From positions 61,025-125,024 of the forward strand of contig JALHOF010000009.1 of the NCBI GenBank assembly GCA_022843145.1: a stretch of 64,000 nucleotides of DNA, read 5' to 3'. Made by a program: the position numbers and the translations under genes. Below the pieces are notes generated by a model. It worked only from the letters and a program-made list of their open reading frames with translations, had not been told where the DNA came from and did no database searches. Shown in pieces: positions 1-7,146 of this stretch. Every line of letters starts with the position of its first letter. Position 1 is the stretch's first letter. The stretch is from Hyphomicrobium sp. Lineage in GTDB: Bacteria > Pseudomonadota > Alphaproteobacteria > Rhizobiales > Hyphomicrobiaceae.

Positions 1-87
1 GAACTTTCCATCGGCGGCGTTGGCGGTGACGGCACCCGACGTTGCGATGGCGAGAGCGACGAGGGTGGTTGCGATGATCGACTTCAT
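1..87 (-). CDS. Tiny secreted peptide, array copy 1 (C-terminus cut by window edge)
   Basis: Only the first 29 codons lie in the window. They encode the same N-terminus as copies 2 and 3: MKSII, a hydrophobic stretch, then an ANA signal-peptidase site followed by ADGKF. The start is fixed by an AGGAG ribosome-binding site 7 bases upstream of the ATG, identical in all copies. The start-to-start distance to the next copy is exactly 187 bp, so this is part of a tandem gene array that probably continues beyond the window. The function is not recognised. A sec-type signal peptide is clear by inspection; export to periplasm or outside is inferred. Confidence 0.7.
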   Translation of the reverse strand, partial: MKSIIATTLVALAIATSGAVTANAADGKF

Positions 88-142
88 GGGATGTCTCCTG
101 GGGGTGTGACTGTGTTGTTGCAGTGGGCTAGAGGCGCGGTGA

Positions 143-274
143 TCAGTGACCGTTGAGCTGGATCTGCTGGAAGAACTTCGCAGCGTCGAACTTTCCATCG
201 GCGGCGTTGGCGGTGACGGCACCCGACGTTGCGATGGCGAGAGCGACGAGGGTGGTTGCGATGATCGACTTCAT
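143..274 (-). CDS. Tiny secreted peptide, array copy 2 (43 aa precursor)
   Basis: The precursor has 43 residues: a signal peptide of about 24 residues starting MKSII, ending in an ANA cleavage site, and a predicted mature peptide of only 19 residues, ADGKFDAAKFFQQIQLNGH. The mature part has a spacing of F, FF, I and L that could form a small amphipathic helix, and ends in QLNGH. A longer reading frame runs upstream, but the AGGAG site 7 bases before this ATG and its conservation in all copies fix the start. Gene and flanks form a 187-bp repeat unit almost identical to copy 3, with no terminator between them, so cotranscription is likely. No known family is recognised. Confidence 0.72.
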   Translation of the reverse strand: MKSIIATTLVALAIATSGAVTANAADGKFDAAKFFQQIQLNGH

Positions 275-329
275 GGGATGTCTCCTGGGGGTGTGACTGT
301 GTTGTTTCAGTGGGCTAGAGGCGCGGTGA

Positions 330-461
330 TCAGTGGCCGTTGAGCTGGAGCTGCTGGAAGAACTTCGCAGCGTCGAACTTTCCATCGGCGGCGTTGGCTG
401 TGACGGCACCCGACGTTGCGATGGCGAGAGCGACGAGGGTGGTTGCGATGATCGACTTCAT
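330..461 (-). CDS. Tiny secreted peptide, array copy 3 (43 aa precursor)
   Basis: This is a near-identical paralogue of copy 2. The mature peptide differs by one residue (FFQQLQLNGH instead of FFQQIQLNGH) and the DNA differs at only a few bases per 187 bp, including the intergenic spacer, which points to very recent duplication or gene conversion. The signal peptide, ANA cleavage site and AGGAG ribosome-binding site are conserved. Function unknown. Selection for the protein is suggested because indels between copies are absent or in frame (compare copy 4). Confidence 0.72.
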   Translation of the reverse strand: MKSIIATTLVALAIATSGAVTANAADGKFDAAKFFQQLQLNGH

Positions 462-516
462 GGGATGTCTCCTGGGGGTATGACTGTGTTGTTTCAGTGG
501 GCTAGAGGCGCGGTGA

Positions 517-687
517 TCAGTGGCCGTTGAGCTGGATGTCCTCGAAGAACTTCTCGGGGATAACGCCGCCGTTGCGCTCTTGAAGCTGCTTGAAGAAGTC
601 CTCGGCAAAGGTGGAGGCGTTGGCGTTGACGGCGCCCGCTGTTGCGATGGCGAGGGCGACGAGAGCGGTTGCGACGATCGACTTCAT
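517..687 (-). CDS. Tiny secreted peptide, array copy 4 (56 aa, duplicated mature motif)
   Basis: This is a 56-residue precursor with the same signal peptide type (MKSIVATALVALAIATAG, ending NANA) and the same AGGAG ribosome-binding site. The mature part is about 32 residues, 13 longer than in copies 2 and 3, and holds the motif twice: EDFFKQLQERNG followed by EKFFEDIQLNGH. The array spacing grows by exactly 39 bp (226 against 187), an in-frame change. It is the older, diverged member of the array. Function unknown. Confidence 0.7.
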   Translation of the reverse strand: MKSIVATALVALAIATAGAVNANASTFAEDFFKQLQERNGGVIPEKFFEDIQLNGH

Positions 688-737
688 GGGATGTCTCCTG
701 GGGTGCGGTTGAACTGATGCGAAGGGATTGGTTGGGA

Positions 738-881
738 TCAGCGGGCGTCGAAGATGCCGTGGACGGTGACGATCGACTGGGTGCGGATGAGGTCGGAGGT
801 CACGTTGTCGGCCTTGGCGGACACAGCGCCTGTGGTTGCGATGGCGACGCCCATGATTGCGGCGAGGACGAAGGACTTCAT
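738..881 (-). CDS. Tiny secreted peptide, array copy 5 (47 aa, divergent mature part)
   Basis: This 47-residue precursor is the gene nearest the divergent promoter region. It starts MKSFVLAAIMGVAIATTGAV and has an AKA signal-peptidase site; the upstream AGGAG site has the same layout as the other copies. The mature segment (about 23 residues, beginning DNVTSD and ending VHGIFDAR) has lost the FF..Q.NGH pattern, so the family keeps the export signal while the cargo has diverged. It is shorter than 60 residues and easily missed by gene callers. Function unknown; probably the first gene of the array operon. Confidence 0.62.
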   Translation of the reverse strand: MKSFVLAAIMGVAIATTGAVSAKADNVTSDLIRTQSIVTVHGIFDAR

Positions 882-997
882 GGTTCAGCTCCTGGGGTGA
901 GTTGGCTTCGGTTGAGGTCTTTGGTCTGCTCTTGCGGCTCCGGTTCGTTCGGCGCCGTCTCGATGTCCTGAAGGTAGGCGAAGTTCGGGGCGCCGTA

Positions 998-1021
998 AAT
1001 ATAAAACGATACGTCTCGTAT
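998..1021 (-). promoter_or_regulatory. Probable promoter and operator of the secreted-peptide array
   Basis: Read on the minus strand this is ATACGAGACG, three variable bases, then CGTTTTATATT. It matches, at 20 of 24 positions and in the orientation facing its own gene, the element at 1238-1261 in front of the divergent tetR-like gene. A -10-like TATATT occupies 998-1003; the -35 region (1021-1026) is poor. The centre also reads as the inverted repeat ATACG-N3-CGTAT. The best reading is a binding site for the neighbouring TetR-family protein over the core promoter. Inference only. Confidence 0.55.
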
Positions 1022-1232
1022 TCACTTGAGCGAGAGCGACAGGTGATGTGGGGGGTGGTTGAGACGTCGAAAGAGCCCTGCGGACCACCAAGATGGCCAA
1101 TAAAACGCAGCAAAAACAGTGAACAAGTGCCGATCACACGTCTGTTGAACACGCGTGTGATGTTGGTCTGCAGGATGTCTCCGTGGCCGCCGACCCTCGA
1201 TGAATTTGGGTTTGGAGATGCAAATTCTCATA

Positions 1233-1261
1233 TTTTCATACGAGACGAGCCGTTTTATAAT
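1233..1261 (+). promoter_or_regulatory. Probable promoter and operator of the tetR-like gene
   Basis: A TTTTCA hexamer (1233-1238), a 17-bp spacer and a perfect TATAAT (1256-1261) make a good sigma-70 type promoter 28 bp upstream of the tetR-like ATG. The spacer contains ATACGAGACG, and the region 1238-1261 repeats the element at 998-1021 on the opposite strand with 4 mismatches in 24. Autoregulation together with control of the divergent peptide array is inferred. Confidence 0.58.
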
Positions 1262-1288
1262 GCATCCATTCGGGGTGGAGAAACCGGG

Positions 1289-1921
1289 ATGACGACAACG
1301 ACAATACCGCCGCGGCGTGCGCCGGGCCGGCCGCGCAGCGACGCCACACGGCAGGGCATTCTAGATGCGGCGGTGGATCTGATGGCAACTCAGTCCTATC
1401 GCGACATCACGGTCGAGGGCATCGCGGCGCGAGCCAAGGTCGGCAAGCAATCGATCTACCGGTGGTGGTCGTCCAAGGCCGACCTGGTGCTAGAGGCTTA
1501 TACCGAGCGCTCGCTCTACAGGCTTCCCGCGCACCTGCCGTCGGGCGATGTCTTCGCCGACCTCGAAGGCAACCTCGTGCGCTATTTCATGGTGCTGCAG
1601 CAGGAGATGGTGTCGAAGGGCGTGCGCAGCCTGGTTGCGGAGGCGCAACTCGACGAAACGTTCCGCGCCAAGTTCTACGAAGCCGTGTGGAGGAAGCGGT
1701 GCGAGGCCGTGCACGAGATTCTACGGCACGGCATCACACTCGGGCAGATCCGGCCCGACGTCGACATCGAGACGGTCGCGCACGTCATCCACGGCGCGAG
1801 TTGGTATCGCATGCTGTCGGGGACCTCGCGCCCCTTCGACGACGGCTATGCGCGGCGCGTGGTCGGCTTGCTGCGCGACGGCATCGCATTGCGGACGCCC
1901 GTCGCGCCAGCCGCGACCTGA
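1289..1921 (+). CDS. TetR/AcrR-family transcriptional regulator
   Basis: The protein has 210 residues. The N-terminal part carries the TetR-type DNA-binding domain: GRPRSDATRQGILDAA at about residues 13-28, then the helix-turn-helix ITVEGIAARAKVGKQSIYRW at about 40-59. The remaining 145 residues are the helical ligand-binding and dimerisation part typical of the family; the ligand cannot be read from sequence. The start was chosen at the ATG preceded by GGTGGAG and a good promoter; the frame is open further upstream but without a ribosome-binding site. It is divergent from the secreted-peptide array, and the shared element in both promoters suggests it represses the array and itself. Confidence 0.88.
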   Translation: MTTTTIPPRRAPGRPRSDATRQGILDAAVDLMATQSYRDITVEGIAARAKVGKQSIYRWWSSKADLVLEAYTERSLYRLPAHLPSGDVFADLEGNLVRYFMVLQQEMVSKGVRSLVAEAQLDETFRAKFYEAVWRKRCEAVHEILRHGITLGQIRPDVDIETVAHVIHGASWYRMLSGTSRPFDDGYARRVVGLLRDGIALRTPVAPAAT

Positions 1922-2076
1922 ACGCTGGCCCCGGCAAAACGGCAGCAGTTCAACCGAACCAATTTGTGACGCGTCTTAGGCGGGCATTAACCCGGCCCGT
2001 GCTTCCCTGACGTCAGTTCCGTTGCGGTCAGTGCCCGTTGCGTTCAGTCACAGTTGCGTCGCGTGAAAGGTGTCCC

Positions 2077-2523
2077 ATGTCTTTGTTGCGTTCCGGTCGC
2101 GCCCTCGTGCGCGGATCGGCGATGATCAATTCCGCGCCCTCGCGCGTGAGCCTACTCGCTGCCGCCTTGGCCCTTGCCGGGTGCGCGCAGCACACGTCCC
2201 AGCAAACCGCCGCCTACGATCCGCGCGTCGCCGCGCCGCCCTATCATGTCTCGCCGGATGCCGGACGGAAGCCCGACCTCGAGGATGATGGCCGGGAGGC
2301 GCAATTGCCGCCGATGAAGAAGCCGCGTCAGGAGCCCGACGATCCGCGCGAGCCGTGGAGCCCCAACTACGGCAAGGTGCAACCCCTACAGCGCGCCGAG
2401 GCAGCCTCGCCCGCTCGCGAGCACGTTGCAGCAGGCGGATGGGGACCTGTCGTGCGCGGGCAGGTGCCGGACGATCTCCCGCCGGACTTCCGCCGCAAGC
2501 TCGCCAGCGCCGTCGATGATTGA
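2077..2523 (+). CDS. Small predicted lipoprotein, unknown function
   Basis: The protein has 148 residues. A hydrophobic stretch SLLAAALALAGC ends in a lipobox (L-A-G-C, Cys at residue 36), so the protein is probably lipidated and membrane-anchored. The mature part is proline- and charge-rich, low in order-promoting residues, and ends DLPPDFRRKLASAVDD. A GAAAGG site precedes the chosen ATG; an internal ATG at 2122 would put the lipobox Cys at residue 21, a more usual signal length, and is a real alternative. It is followed by a 560-bp stretch without plus-strand genes. I do not recognise a family. Confidence 0.65.
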   Translation: MSLLRSGRALVRGSAMINSAPSRVSLLAAALALAGCAQHTSQQTAAYDPRVAAPPYHVSPDAGRKPDLEDDGREAQLPPMKKPRQEPDDPREPWSPNYGKVQPLQRAEAASPAREHVAAGGWGPVVRGQVPDDLPPDFRRKLASAVDD

Positions 2524-2581
2524 GAGCGGCCCGGTGCGCGCCGGTTGAGCTGCACCGTCGCAGTCGAACTGGCGCGGCATT

Positions 2582-2617
2582 AAAAAAGGACCGGAACCCC
2601 GAAGGGTGTCCGGTCCT
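2582..2617 (-). terminator. Rho-independent terminator for the 73-aa gene
   Basis: AGGACCGGA and TCCGGTCCT (2587-2595 and 2609-2617) form a 9-bp stem extended by CCC/GGG around a GAA loop. On the minus strand the stem is followed by six T residues (2582-2587). This is a textbook intrinsic terminator downstream of the minus-strand gene at 2688-2909. Confidence 0.85.
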
Positions 2618-2687
2618 GAAGCGTCCGGGAGGGACGTTCGTGTGCGCACGCTCGAAGCCAAACGGTGGTCGGCTCCGGTGCTGCGGA

Positions 2688-2909
2688 TCAGTCGTTCTTC
2701 AGATGGTCGCGGAAGGCGGCCTGGGCGGCATCCGCCGTCGGCATGCCGCGGGCGGTGAGCACCTTGTATTCATGCTGGGCCTTGAGGCCGTCATTGATCG
2801 CCCGCACGAAGGTCTTGAAGGCCGCGATCAGGCCCGAGGGGCGCTGCTTCTCACCGGAATTGGCTTCGGGGAGGAAGTCGAGTGCGCTGTTGTAGGACTG
2901 GGTAGCCAT
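2688..2909 (-). CDS. Small conserved-looking protein of unknown function (73 aa)
   Basis: The 73-residue product starts MATQSYNSALDFLP, has no signal peptide, and is mostly predicted helix, with GLIAAFKTFVRAINDGLKAQ followed by a second helix ending AAFRDHLKND. The start was chosen because AAAGGAAT lies about 10 bases before this ATG; an upstream in-frame ATG at 2933 would add 8 residues. It is a monocistronic unit with its own strong terminator, which supports a real, well-expressed gene. I do not recognise a family. Confidence 0.65.
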   Translation of the reverse strand: MATQSYNSALDFLPEANSGEKQRPSGLIAAFKTFVRAINDGLKAQHEYKVLTARGMPTADAAQAAFRDHLKND

Positions 2910-3304
2910 GTTCGGTATTCCTTTGCTCGTCATCTGCTCGCTCGCCCGCAGCTGGTGTGTTCCGGCTTCCGAGCCCGGCTTTGGCCGGTGTTGTGCGTTG
3001 CAAGAAGGTATATGGCATGCCAGCGATTACGATCAAGGCTTTCGGGCCGGCCGCATGGGTGGTCTGCGGGCCGCGCATGACGTATTTCTAAAGCGTTTAC
3101 TGAGGTAGGGGCACTCCGGAGGATCGTCCTCCGGAACGCTGTCTGTTTTGTGTGCATCTGCGAAATGAACCATGATCACGCACCCAATCTTGGTCCCGAG
3201 ACATATTGTCGAGCCGTGGGATGGCGTGGCGCTCTTGCCGGGCGTGGCGGTACCGGTGCACGGTCTGAAGCCGAGCGCCAGTTCGTCACCCGACCCGGAG
3301 TCGA
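2910..3304. other. Intergenic region upstream of the 73-aa gene
   Basis: About 395 bp with no confident gene. It holds a perfect 9-bp hairpin at 3115-3135 (TCCGGAGGA-TCG-TCCTCCGGA) without a T tract on either side, so its role is unclear. A 49-codon reading frame at 3172-3321 overlaps the start of the next gene, but lacks a ribosome-binding site and is not called. Confidence 0.5.
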
Positions 3305-3904
3305 ATGCCAATGCCCGATGACGACCGGCAGGCTTCAAAGCGCGCCGTCCAAGCCGGCCCGACCATCCACCGCTGGCCCGAGCTTGCCGATCGCGGCCGC
3401 CGCCATGGTGACGTCACGGCGATTTTCTACGAGGCCAGCGCGACGAAGTCGTTCGCGACCGACGACGAGCGAAGCGCGTTCGAGGAGCGGTGGCTCGGTC
3501 GCTATATCACGCACGATCCACGCTGGTTCTACGTCGCGGTGTCCGGACAATCCTCCGCGAGCGAAGGCGTCGTTGCAGGCTATTTGGCGGGTTCGCTGGA
3601 CGACCCCGCGCAATCGGCCCGCTTCGCCGACATCGGCTACTTTCACCAACTCGCGCCGTTGACCGCGCGTTATCCCGCCCATTTGCACATCAATCTCGCA
3701 CCTCAGTTCCGCAGCCGAGGCTGGGGTGAACAGCTGATCGCGGCGTTCGCGGCCGATGCACATGCGGCCGGTGCGCCTGGCATGCATGTCGTCACGGGGC
3801 GAGGCTTGCGCAACGTCCGCTTCTACACGGCGTGCGGGTTCCGGGAAGTCGGGTCTTTCATGTGGCGCGGTCATGAACTCGTGATGCTCGGTCGCACACT
3901 TTGA
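3305..3904 (+). CDS. GNAT-family N-acetyltransferase
   Basis: The protein has 199 residues. The C-terminal half shows the acetyl-CoA binding pattern of GNAT enzymes: HLHINLAPQFRSRGWGEQLI (the R/Q-x-x-G-x-G/A-like loop, here RSRGWG at about residues 137-142), followed by VVTGRGLRNVRFYTACGFREVG, the usual strand-helix end of the fold. A CGGAG site precedes the ATG; a second ATG lies two codons on. The substrate cannot be assigned. The gene stands alone, upstream of the amino-acid transporter genes. Confidence 0.8.
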   Translation: MPMPDDDRQASKRAVQAGPTIHRWPELADRGRRHGDVTAIFYEASATKSFATDDERSAFEERWLGRYITHDPRWFYVAVSGQSSASEGVVAGYLAGSLDDPAQSARFADIGYFHQLAPLTARYPAHLHINLAPQFRSRGWGEQLIAAFAADAHAAGAPGMHVVTGRGLRNVRFYTACGFREVGSFMWRGHELVMLGRTL

Positions 3905-4067
3905 TCAAATGAGAGGCATCCTGGCTTGCGGCCGCGCCGGACTGCGAAGCCTAAACCCGAGCGGCCGCCGAGATGCGTTGCTCGCGCCCGGCGTCTCGGT
4001 CATACTTCGCGCGTGCGGTGGCGGCGAAGGTGCGATCGCAACAGAGAGAGTGTGGATCGGAGGTTGA

Positions 4068-4844
4068 ATGATCGGTGGTGCCGCGTCCGATGTGAGGCAG
4101 GCGGCGTCCGCCATGGCGATCGAGCTCGTTGGCGTCAACAAGTGGTACGGGGACTTCCACGTCCTGCGCGACATCAAGCTCAAAGTGGCGCGAGGCGAGC
4201 GCATCGTCATCTGCGGCCCATCGGGCTCCGGCAAATCGACGCTGATCCGCTGCATCAACCGTCTCGAAGAACATCAGAGCGGCCGTATCGTGGTCGATGG
4301 CCACGAGTTGACGAGCGACATCCGCCAGATCGACCGCATCCGATCCGAAGTCGGCATGGTGTTCCAAAACTTCAATCTGTTTCCGCATCTGACCGTGCTC
4401 GAAAATCTCTGCCTCGCGCCGATGTGGGTGAGGCGGGTGCCGCGCGTGGATGCCGAGCGCACGGCCATGAAATATCTGGAGCGGGTCAAGATTCCCGAGC
4501 AGGCGGCGAAGTATCCCGGGCAACTATCCGGAGGCCAGCAGCAGCGCGTCGCAATCGCGCGTGCCCTGTGCATGAACCCGCGCATCATGCTGTTCGACGA
4601 GCCGACCTCGGCGCTCGACCCGGAAATGGTGAAAGAGGTGCTCGACACCATGTCCGAGCTTGCCCGGCAGGGCATGACCATGCTGTGCGTCACCCATGAA
4701 ATGGGCTTCGCGCGCGCCGTTGCGGATCGCATGATCTTCATGGATCGCGGCGAGATCGTCGAGGATGCGCCGCCGCGCGAATTTTTCGAGAACCCTCGGT
4801 CGGAGCGGACCCGCGCGTTCCTGTCGCAAATTCTCGATCACTGA
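4068..4844 (+). CDS. aapP: Amino-acid ABC transporter ATP-binding protein (AapP-like)
   Basis: This 258-residue protein is the ATPase of a polar amino-acid importer. Walker A is GPSGSGKST (residues 50-58), Q-loop [10 protein letters not shown], signature LSGGQQQR (153-160), Walker [13 protein letters not shown] (173-184), and a switch His in VTHEMGF. Sequence and length fit the GlnQ/AapP class. The start with GGAGG is chosen; an internal ATG at 4113 would remove a short non-conserved extension. In the classical aap operon the ATPase gene comes last (JQMP); here it is first, followed by binding protein and two permeases. Substrate range (general L-amino acids) is inferred from the family. Confidence 0.92.
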   Translation: MIGGAASDVRQAASAMAIELVGVNKWYGDFHVLRDIKLKVARGERIVICGPSGSGKSTLIRCINRLEEHQSGRIVVDGHELTSDIRQIDRIRSEVGMVFQNFNLFPHLTVLENLCLAPMWVRRVPRVDAERTAMKYLERVKIPEQAAKYPGQLSGGQQQRVAIARALCMNPRIMLFDEPTSALDPEMVKEVLDTMSELARQGMTMLCVTHEMGFARAVADRMIFMDRGEIVEDAPPREFFENPRSERTRAFLSQILDH

Positions 4845-4915
4845 AACGAAACGTTGATGACGAAGGCCGAGGACACCCCGTTCCGCAGGCCCGTTGTTCG
4901 AAAAGGAGTGAGTTC

Positions 4916-5950
4916 ATGGACGCAGGCATCCGCAACCGCCGCATCGCAATCACCACCGCAGCCCTCCTCGCGGTGGCAGCGGGCCCGGCGATGGCCCAGA
5001 CCAAGACGCTCGACACCGTGAAGGCGCGCGGCACCCTCAATTGCGGCGTCAACACGGGTCTTGCGGGTTTCTCGATGCCCGACGACAAGGGCCAATGGAC
5101 GGGGCTCGACGTCGATTTATGCCGTGCCGTCGCCGCTGCCGTTTTCAAGGACGCAACCAAGGTCAAGTATGTGCCGTTGACCGCCAAGGAACGCTTCACC
5201 GCGCTGCAGTCGGGAGAGGTCGACATGCTCTCGCGCAACACGACGTGGACGATGAGCCGCGACACCTCGGCCGGGCTCAGCTTTGTCGGCGTCAATTACT
5301 TCGACGGCCAGGGCTTCATGGTGAAGAAGTCGCTCGGCCTCAAGAGTGCGAAGGAACTCGACGGCGCGACGATCTGCGTCCAGACCGGCACGACGACCGA
5401 GCTCAACGTCACCGACTTCTTCCGCGCCAACAAATTGAACTACAAACCGGTCGTGTTCGAAAAACTCGATGAGACCGTCGCCGCCTACAACTCAGGTCGC
5501 TGCGATGCTTTCACGTCCGATCACTCACAGCTCTATTCCGAGCGGCTGAAAAGTCCCAAGCCCGACGACAACGTCGTGCTGCCGGACGTGATCTCGAAGG
5601 AGCCCTTGGGTCCGGCCGTGCGCCAGGGTGACAGCGGCTGGGGCAACGTCGTCCGCTGGGCGCACTTCGCCATGGTCAACGCCGAGGAACTTGGCGTGAC
5701 GTCGAAGACTGTCGACGAGATGCAGGCTTCGGCCAACCCCGAGATCAGGCGCCTGCTCGGCAAGGAAGGCGATTTCGGCAAAGGCATGGGCCTCGACAAC
5801 GACTGGGCCTATCAGATCGTCAAGCAGGTTGGAAACTACGGCGAGGCGTTCGACCGCAACGTCGGCGCGGGGTCGCGGCTCAACATCGCGCGCGGTCAGA
5901 ACGCGTTGTGGACCAAGGGCGGCCTGCAGTACGGCATGCCGATCCGCTGA
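4916..5950 (+). CDS. aapJ: Amino-acid ABC transporter substrate-binding protein (AapJ-like)
   Basis: The protein has 344 residues, with a sec signal peptide cleaved at about AMA27/Q28, then the family 3 solute-binding fold beginning KTLDTVKARGTLNCGVNTGLAGFS. The long form of about 340 residues, with a tail such as GDFGKGMGLDNDWAYQIVKQVGNYGEAFDRN, is typical of AapJ/BztA rather than the shorter glutamine- or histidine-binding proteins. It acts in the periplasm and delivers amino acids to the permeases encoded next. AAAAGGAG precedes the start. Confidence 0.93.
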   Translation: MDAGIRNRRIAITTAALLAVAAGPAMAQTKTLDTVKARGTLNCGVNTGLAGFSMPDDKGQWTGLDVDLCRAVAAAVFKDATKVKYVPLTAKERFTALQSGEVDMLSRNTTWTMSRDTSAGLSFVGVNYFDGQGFMVKKSLGLKSAKELDGATICVQTGTTTELNVTDFFRANKLNYKPVVFEKLDETVAAYNSGRCDAFTSDHSQLYSERLKSPKPDDNVVLPDVISKEPLGPAVRQGDSGWGNVVRWAHFAMVNAEELGVTSKTVDEMQASANPEIRRLLGKEGDFGKGMGLDNDWAYQIVKQVGNYGEAFDRNVGAGSRLNIARGQNALWTKGGLQYGMPIR

Positions 5951-5961
5951 GGGCCCGGCCC

Positions 5962-7143
5962 ATGCCGCGCGGGCAACCACCGCTGTCGCTGCCCGCACTC
6001 ATCTACGAGCCGAAGGTGCGTGGCATCATCTTTCAGGTGCTGCTGCTTGCCGCGTTGGTGGTGGCGGCATGGTCGCTCGCGAGCAACGTGGCGGTCAACC
6101 TGCAACGGCAGAACATCGCGTCGGGTTTCGGCTTCCTTGACCGCACCGCCGGCTTCGAGATCTCGCAGCAGCTGATTGACTTCAAGCCGACCGACAACTA
6201 CGGCCGCGCCTTCGTCGTCGGACTGCTCAACACGCTGCTGGTCGCCGGCCTCGGTATCGTGTTTGCGACAATCCTCGGTTTTACGGTCGGCGTCGCGCGG
6301 TTGTCGTCGAATTGGATCGTGTCGCGTCTCGCGCTCGCGTTCGTCGAGGTCGTGCGCAACATGCCGCCGCTGTTGACGCTGTTTCTCGTCTACTTCGCGG
6401 CGATCAAGACACTGCCGGGACCGCGCCAGTCGATCGAGTTGCCGCTCTCGTCGTTCCTCAACGTGCGCGGCCTCTACATGCCGAAGCCGCAGTGGCTCGA
6501 CGGCAGTAGCACGATCGTCGTGGCGTTCATCGCCGGTATCATCGCATCGATGCTGCTCGCGCGCTGGGCACGGCAGCGGCAGGTCGCCACCGGACAGCAA
6601 GTCCCAATCTTCTGGCCGTCACTCGGGCTCGTCCTGGGATTGCCGCTGTTGGCTTTCATGATTGCTGGCCAGCCCGTCGCGTTCGAGTATCCGGCGCTGA
6701 AAGGGTTCAATTTTTCCGGCGGCATGGTCGTGCAGCCGGAGTTCATCGCGCTGTTGTTCGGGCTTACCGTCTACACTGCGGCCTTCATCGCGGAGATCGT
6801 GCGCGCGGGGATATCAGGCGTGCCGAAAGGACAGAAGGAGGCGGCGGCGGCCTTGGGGCTCAGCGCCGGACAATCGATGCGGCTCGTCGTTCTGCCGCAA
6901 GCGATGCGCATCGTGATCCCGCCGTTGACGAACCAGTTTCTCAATCTGACCAAGAACTCGTCGCTCGCCGTGGCCATCGGTTATCCGGATTTGGTGTCGG
7001 TGTTCGCGGGAACCGTGCTCAACAACACCAATCAAGCCATCGAGTGCATCCTCATCACGATGGGCGTCTATCTCGTGCTCAGCATCGTCACGTCGATCGG
7101 CATGAACATGTTCAATGCGCGCATGGCCCTGGTGGAGCGGTAG
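5962..7143 (+). CDS. aapQ: Amino-acid ABC transporter permease (AapQ-like)
   Basis: The 393-residue inner-membrane permease has several hydrophobic segments and the EAA-type loop GVPKGQKEAAAALGLSAGQS followed by VVLPQAMRIVIPPLTNQFLN, the contact site for the ATPase. The large insertion between the first and second membrane blocks (about residues 140-260) is characteristic of AapQ/BztB proteins. The start at ATG 5962 was chosen because it lies after the aapJ stop; an earlier in-frame start would overlap aapJ by 43 bases. It probably pairs with the next gene as a heterodimer. Confidence 0.92.
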   Translation: MPRGQPPLSLPALIYEPKVRGIIFQVLLLAALVVAAWSLASNVAVNLQRQNIASGFGFLDRTAGFEISQQLIDFKPTDNYGRAFVVGLLNTLLVAGLGIVFATILGFTVGVARLSSNWIVSRLALAFVEVVRNMPPLLTLFLVYFAAIKTLPGPRQSIELPLSSFLNVRGLYMPKPQWLDGSSTIVVAFIAGIIASMLLARWARQRQVATGQQVPIFWPSLGLVLGLPLLAFMIAGQPVAFEYPALKGFNFSGGMVVQPEFIALLFGLTVYTAAFIAEIVRAGISGVPKGQKEAAAALGLSAGQSMRLVVLPQAMRIVIPPLTNQFLNLTKNSSLAVAIGYPDLVSVFAGTVLNNTNQAIECILITMGVYLVLSIVTSIGMNMFNARMALVER

Positions 7144-7146
7144 GTC

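Larger units (their letters stand above)
1..688 (-). repeat. Tandem repeat array, 187-bp gene-sized units
   Basis: The start codons of array copies 1, 2 and 3 lie exactly 187 bp apart (87, 274, 461), and both coding and spacer sequence are nearly identical between units. The unit carrying copy 4 is 39 bp longer by an in-frame insertion. Each unit contains one complete tiny gene plus a 55-bp spacer with its ribosome-binding site. The array runs off the left edge of the window. Such near-identity makes copy number unstable and prone to assembly collapse. Confidence 0.85.
882..1288. other. Divergent intergenic control region
   Basis: This 407-bp region between the peptide array and the tetR-like gene holds no convincing gene; the reading frames crossing it lack ribosome-binding sites and have atypical composition. 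It carries the two copies of the 24-bp element described separately. If the minus-strand -10 at 998-1003 is correct, the array transcript has an untranslated leader of roughly 110 bases. Confidence 0.6.

Noticed and set aside
857-1288. N-terminal extension of the tetR-like reading frame
   Set aside because: The frame is open upstream, but there is no ribosome-binding site; it crosses the predicted promoter and its composition is not protein-like.
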